Source: Bacteroidales bacterium
GTDB taxonomy: Bacteria > Bacteroidota > Bacteroidia > Bacteroidales > UBA10428
DNA: 9,014 bases
Assembly (NCBI GenBank): GCA_030626465.1
Contig: DAOUOU010000109.1
Span: 1 to 9,014, forward strand
Direction of reading: 5' to 3'
How positions within the stretch are numbered: position 1 is the first letter of the stretch; each line of letters starts with the position of its first letter. The translations under genes were made by a program, and so were the position numbers. Of the stretch, positions 7,386 through 9,014 are shown in pieces. Below the pieces are notes generated by a model that worked only from the letters and a program-made list of their open reading frames with translations, ran no database searches and was not told the origin of the DNA.

Positions 7386-9014
7386 CTAAAACATCAGGTT
7401 TAAACCAATTGATACGGTCAGGGGTTTCGGAAAATAGTTAAACATATCTATACCGGGATTTGATAAAGCATCGTTAGGATTGGCAGGATCTGAATTGTCC
7501 TCAATCCTCACTTCAGGGTCAATACCGGTATAGTTTGTGAATACAAACAAATTTTCACCGGTTATATAAAAGCGGATTTTATCAATGCCTATTTTGTTAA
7601 TGGGTTGCGAATATCCTATTGTAGCACTTTGCAATCTGAAAAATGATGCATCCTCAATCCAGTAGCTTGAATACGTAGGATCATCCGTTATCCCACTTTC
7701 CAGATAAGAATCCGGTACATTCTGAGCCGGTAATCTGCTCGGATCACTCATACTCATTGCTGTAGCATTCAGGACTTCCTGACCAAACATGCCATAGGTT
7801 GATATTTCAAAATCGAAATTCTTGTATCGTGCCGATGTGCTCAAACCCAGACTTAATACAGGCTGAACATCACCCAGGTATTGTGCCTCCCCATCATTCT
7901 CAAGAATAAATTTTCCTTCCTCATCCAAACCGGAGCATACCGGTCCCCAGAATGTACCTACAGGATATCCTTCCATGATGACCTGGGAATATTGATTGGA
8001 CATGCCCCTTAAATTATGCAGGGAGCCTGTATAAATTACATCGGTTTCGTATATCTGGTTGGAAAGTCTCTCTATCTTTTGCTTGTTATGGGCCAGATTC
8101 AGGTTCAAATCCCAGCTGAACTCATTCCTGCGCATCAGAATAGCATTGAAGGTAAATTCGATTCCCCTGTTTGACAAGTCACCCACATTGGCCAGCATAG
8201 TTCCTACCAGAAATGGTGGTTGCGGTACGGCATAGGTATATAATAAATCACTTGTTTTCTTATCATACAATTCAACGGTTCCGCTAATTCTGCTGATAAT
8301 TGTAAAATCGATTCCGATATTTACCTGTCTGGTCGACTCCCACTTAAGGTCAGGATTTGGATTTTGTATCGGACCGTAGGATTGCTTCCATGTATCGGTT
8401 ACAGCATCATAATAGGAATTGGTACCTGCCCCCAGCAGGGAGAGGGATTTATATTCCCCTATTCCGTCCTGGTTTCCGGTCACTCCATATCCAATCCGCA
8501 ATTTCAGGTTACTGAGCCAGTTTTCTGACCAATCCATAAAGAATTCGTCTGAAACACGCCATGCAAGGGATGCAGAGGGGAAGAGCCCCCATTTATTGTT
8601 TGCTCCAAAGCGTGAAGAACCATCACGCCGCAAGGTTCCTGTAAGCATATACCTGCCTTTGAAATTATAATTGACACGTCCAAAGAATGAGATCAATTTG
8701 GCACTTCCTTTATAAGAGTATACATCTCCTGCACGAAAATCCTGTCCGGCTGCCAGGTTATTGTAAAGGAAAAGATCTGTATCAAATCCGCGACGTTCAG
8801 ATCCAAATCCTTCGTACACATTGTACAGGTATGAATACCCACCCAGAATAGTAAAATGGTGTTGCTCAGCTAAAGTTCTGTCGTAAGTCAAATAAGTTTC
8901 CAACTGCGCATTGGAATAATCTCCAAGGTTTCGTTGTGCATACCCCTTATCAGAGCGCCCTTCCATAACTGCATATGAGGGTTTATACAGGCGCCCTTTT
9001 CTTGAATTGTATTC
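7386..9014 (-). CDS. susC: SusC/RagA family TonB-dependent outer-membrane transporter (5'-partial, C-terminal half)
   Basis: This frame is open to the window edge: 17 codons precede the ATG at 8966, reading EYNSRKGRLYKPSYAVM, so 542 residues of the beta-barrel are visible and the start is missing. Full-length SusC proteins are about 1,000 residues; the signal peptide, CarboxypepD-like domain, TonB box and plug lie outside. The visible part is a chain of barrel strands: GYAQRNLGDYSNAQLETYLTYDRTL, LISFFGRVNYNFKGRYMLTGTLRRDGSSRFG, KWGLFPSASLAWRVSDE, LKLRIGYGVTGNQDGIG, NPDLKWESTRQVNIGIDF, GTMLANVGDLSNRGIEFTF. It closes with FFRLQSATIGYSQPINKIG, FYITGENLFVFTNYTGIDPE and YFPKPLTVSIGLNLMF, with the terminal aromatic residue needed for barrel assembly. 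It is the first gene in the visible operon and imports oligosaccharides captured by SusD, powered by TonB. Its promoter and any nearby regulator are outside the window. Confidence 0.96.
   Translation of the reverse strand, partial: EYNSRKGRLYKPSYAVMEGRSDKGYAQRNLGDYSNAQLETYLTYDRTLAEQHHFTILGGYSYLYNVYEGFGSERRGFDTDLFLYNNLAAGQDFRAGDVYSYKGSAKLISFFGRVNYNFKGRYMLTGTLRRDGSSRFGANNKWGLFPSASLAWRVSDEFFMDWSENWLSNLKLRIGYGVTGNQDGIGEYKSLSLLGAGTNSYYDAVTDTWKQSYGPIQNPNPDLKWESTRQVNIGIDFTIISRISGTVELYDKKTSDLLYTYAVPQPPFLVGTMLANVGDLSNRGIEFTFNAILMRRNEFSWDLNLNLAHNKQKIERLSNQIYETDVIYTGSLHNLRGMSNQYSQVIMEGYPVGTFWGPVCSGLDEEGKFILENDGEAQYLGDVQPVLSLGLSTSARYKNFDFEISTYGMFGQEVLNATAMSMSDPSRLPAQNVPDSYLESGITDDPTYSSYWIEDASFFRLQSATIGYSQPINKIGIDKIRFYITGENLFVFTNYTGIDPEVRIEDNSDPANPNDALSNPGIDMFNYFPKPLTVSIGLNLMF

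Larger units (their letters stand above)
2515..9014 (-). other. Polysaccharide utilisation operon susC-susD-GH71/99-like-GH97
   Basis: Four genes share one strand with short gaps (about 80, 28 and 14 nt), and I see no convincing terminator between them. The order of importer, capture protein, probable endo-acting surface enzyme and exo-acting alpha-glycosidase is the usual logic of a Bacteroidota polysaccharide utilisation locus. No regulator (HTCS, ECF sigma/anti-sigma or SusR type) is visible; if present it would be upstream of susC, beyond position 9014, or elsewhere in the genome. The likely target is an alpha-linked glycan, inferred mainly from GH97. Confidence 0.85.

Noticed and set aside
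8964..8966. ATG as the start of susC
   Set aside because: The frame continues to the window edge, and the peptide begins in the middle of a TonB-dependent barrel; the plug and signal peptide must lie upstream.

Overview
The window reads as a carbohydrate-utilisation locus from a Bacteroidota genome. Three things support this: a SusC/SusD pair, SusC/D-linked glycoside hydrolases made as lipoproteins, and a C-terminal type IX secretion (T9SS) sorting domain on another hydrolase. Weak or absent Shine-Dalgarno sequences and A-rich leaders before the start codons fit the same phylum. The T9SS tail combined with SusCD suggests an environmental or marine Bacteroidia or Flavobacteriia-type lineage, but I cannot place it more finely from sequence reading alone.

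Layout. Positions 1-1950 (+) hold the 3'-terminal part of a large secreted glycoside hydrolase: a GH5-like clan GH-A catalytic domain, an Ig/cadherin-like linker, an F5/8 type C (CBM32-like) module and a T9SS sorting tail. Positions 1951-2514 are a gene-poor convergent gap. It contains, on the minus strand at 2165-2317, a 50-codon relic of the C-terminus of a sialate O-acetylesterase family protein. Positions 2515-9014 are a tightly spaced minus-strand operon, in transcription order: susC (5' end outside the window), susD, a GH71/GH99-like lipoprotein, and a GH97 lipoprotein with the inverting, SusB-type active-site signature. Gaps between these genes are about 80, 28 and 14 nt, so one transcript is likely, with its promoter upstream of position 9014 and out of view.

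How the parts may work together (inference). The GH71/99-like lipoprotein would cut a polysaccharide at the cell surface. SusD would capture the fragments and SusC would import them using TonB energy. The GH97 enzyme would release monosaccharide, most likely glucose from an alpha-glucan-type oligosaccharide. The convergent GH5-like enzyme uses a different export route (T9SS), and its role in the same pathway is unproven. The SIAE relic lies directly after the operon in the same orientation, suggesting the operon once carried an esterase gene that was deleted.

I see no tRNA, rRNA, CRISPR array, insertion sequence or phage gene. The window is largely a recognisable polysaccharide utilisation locus. 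The points most worth a second look are the esterase relic and the unusual GH71/99-like active-site motif.
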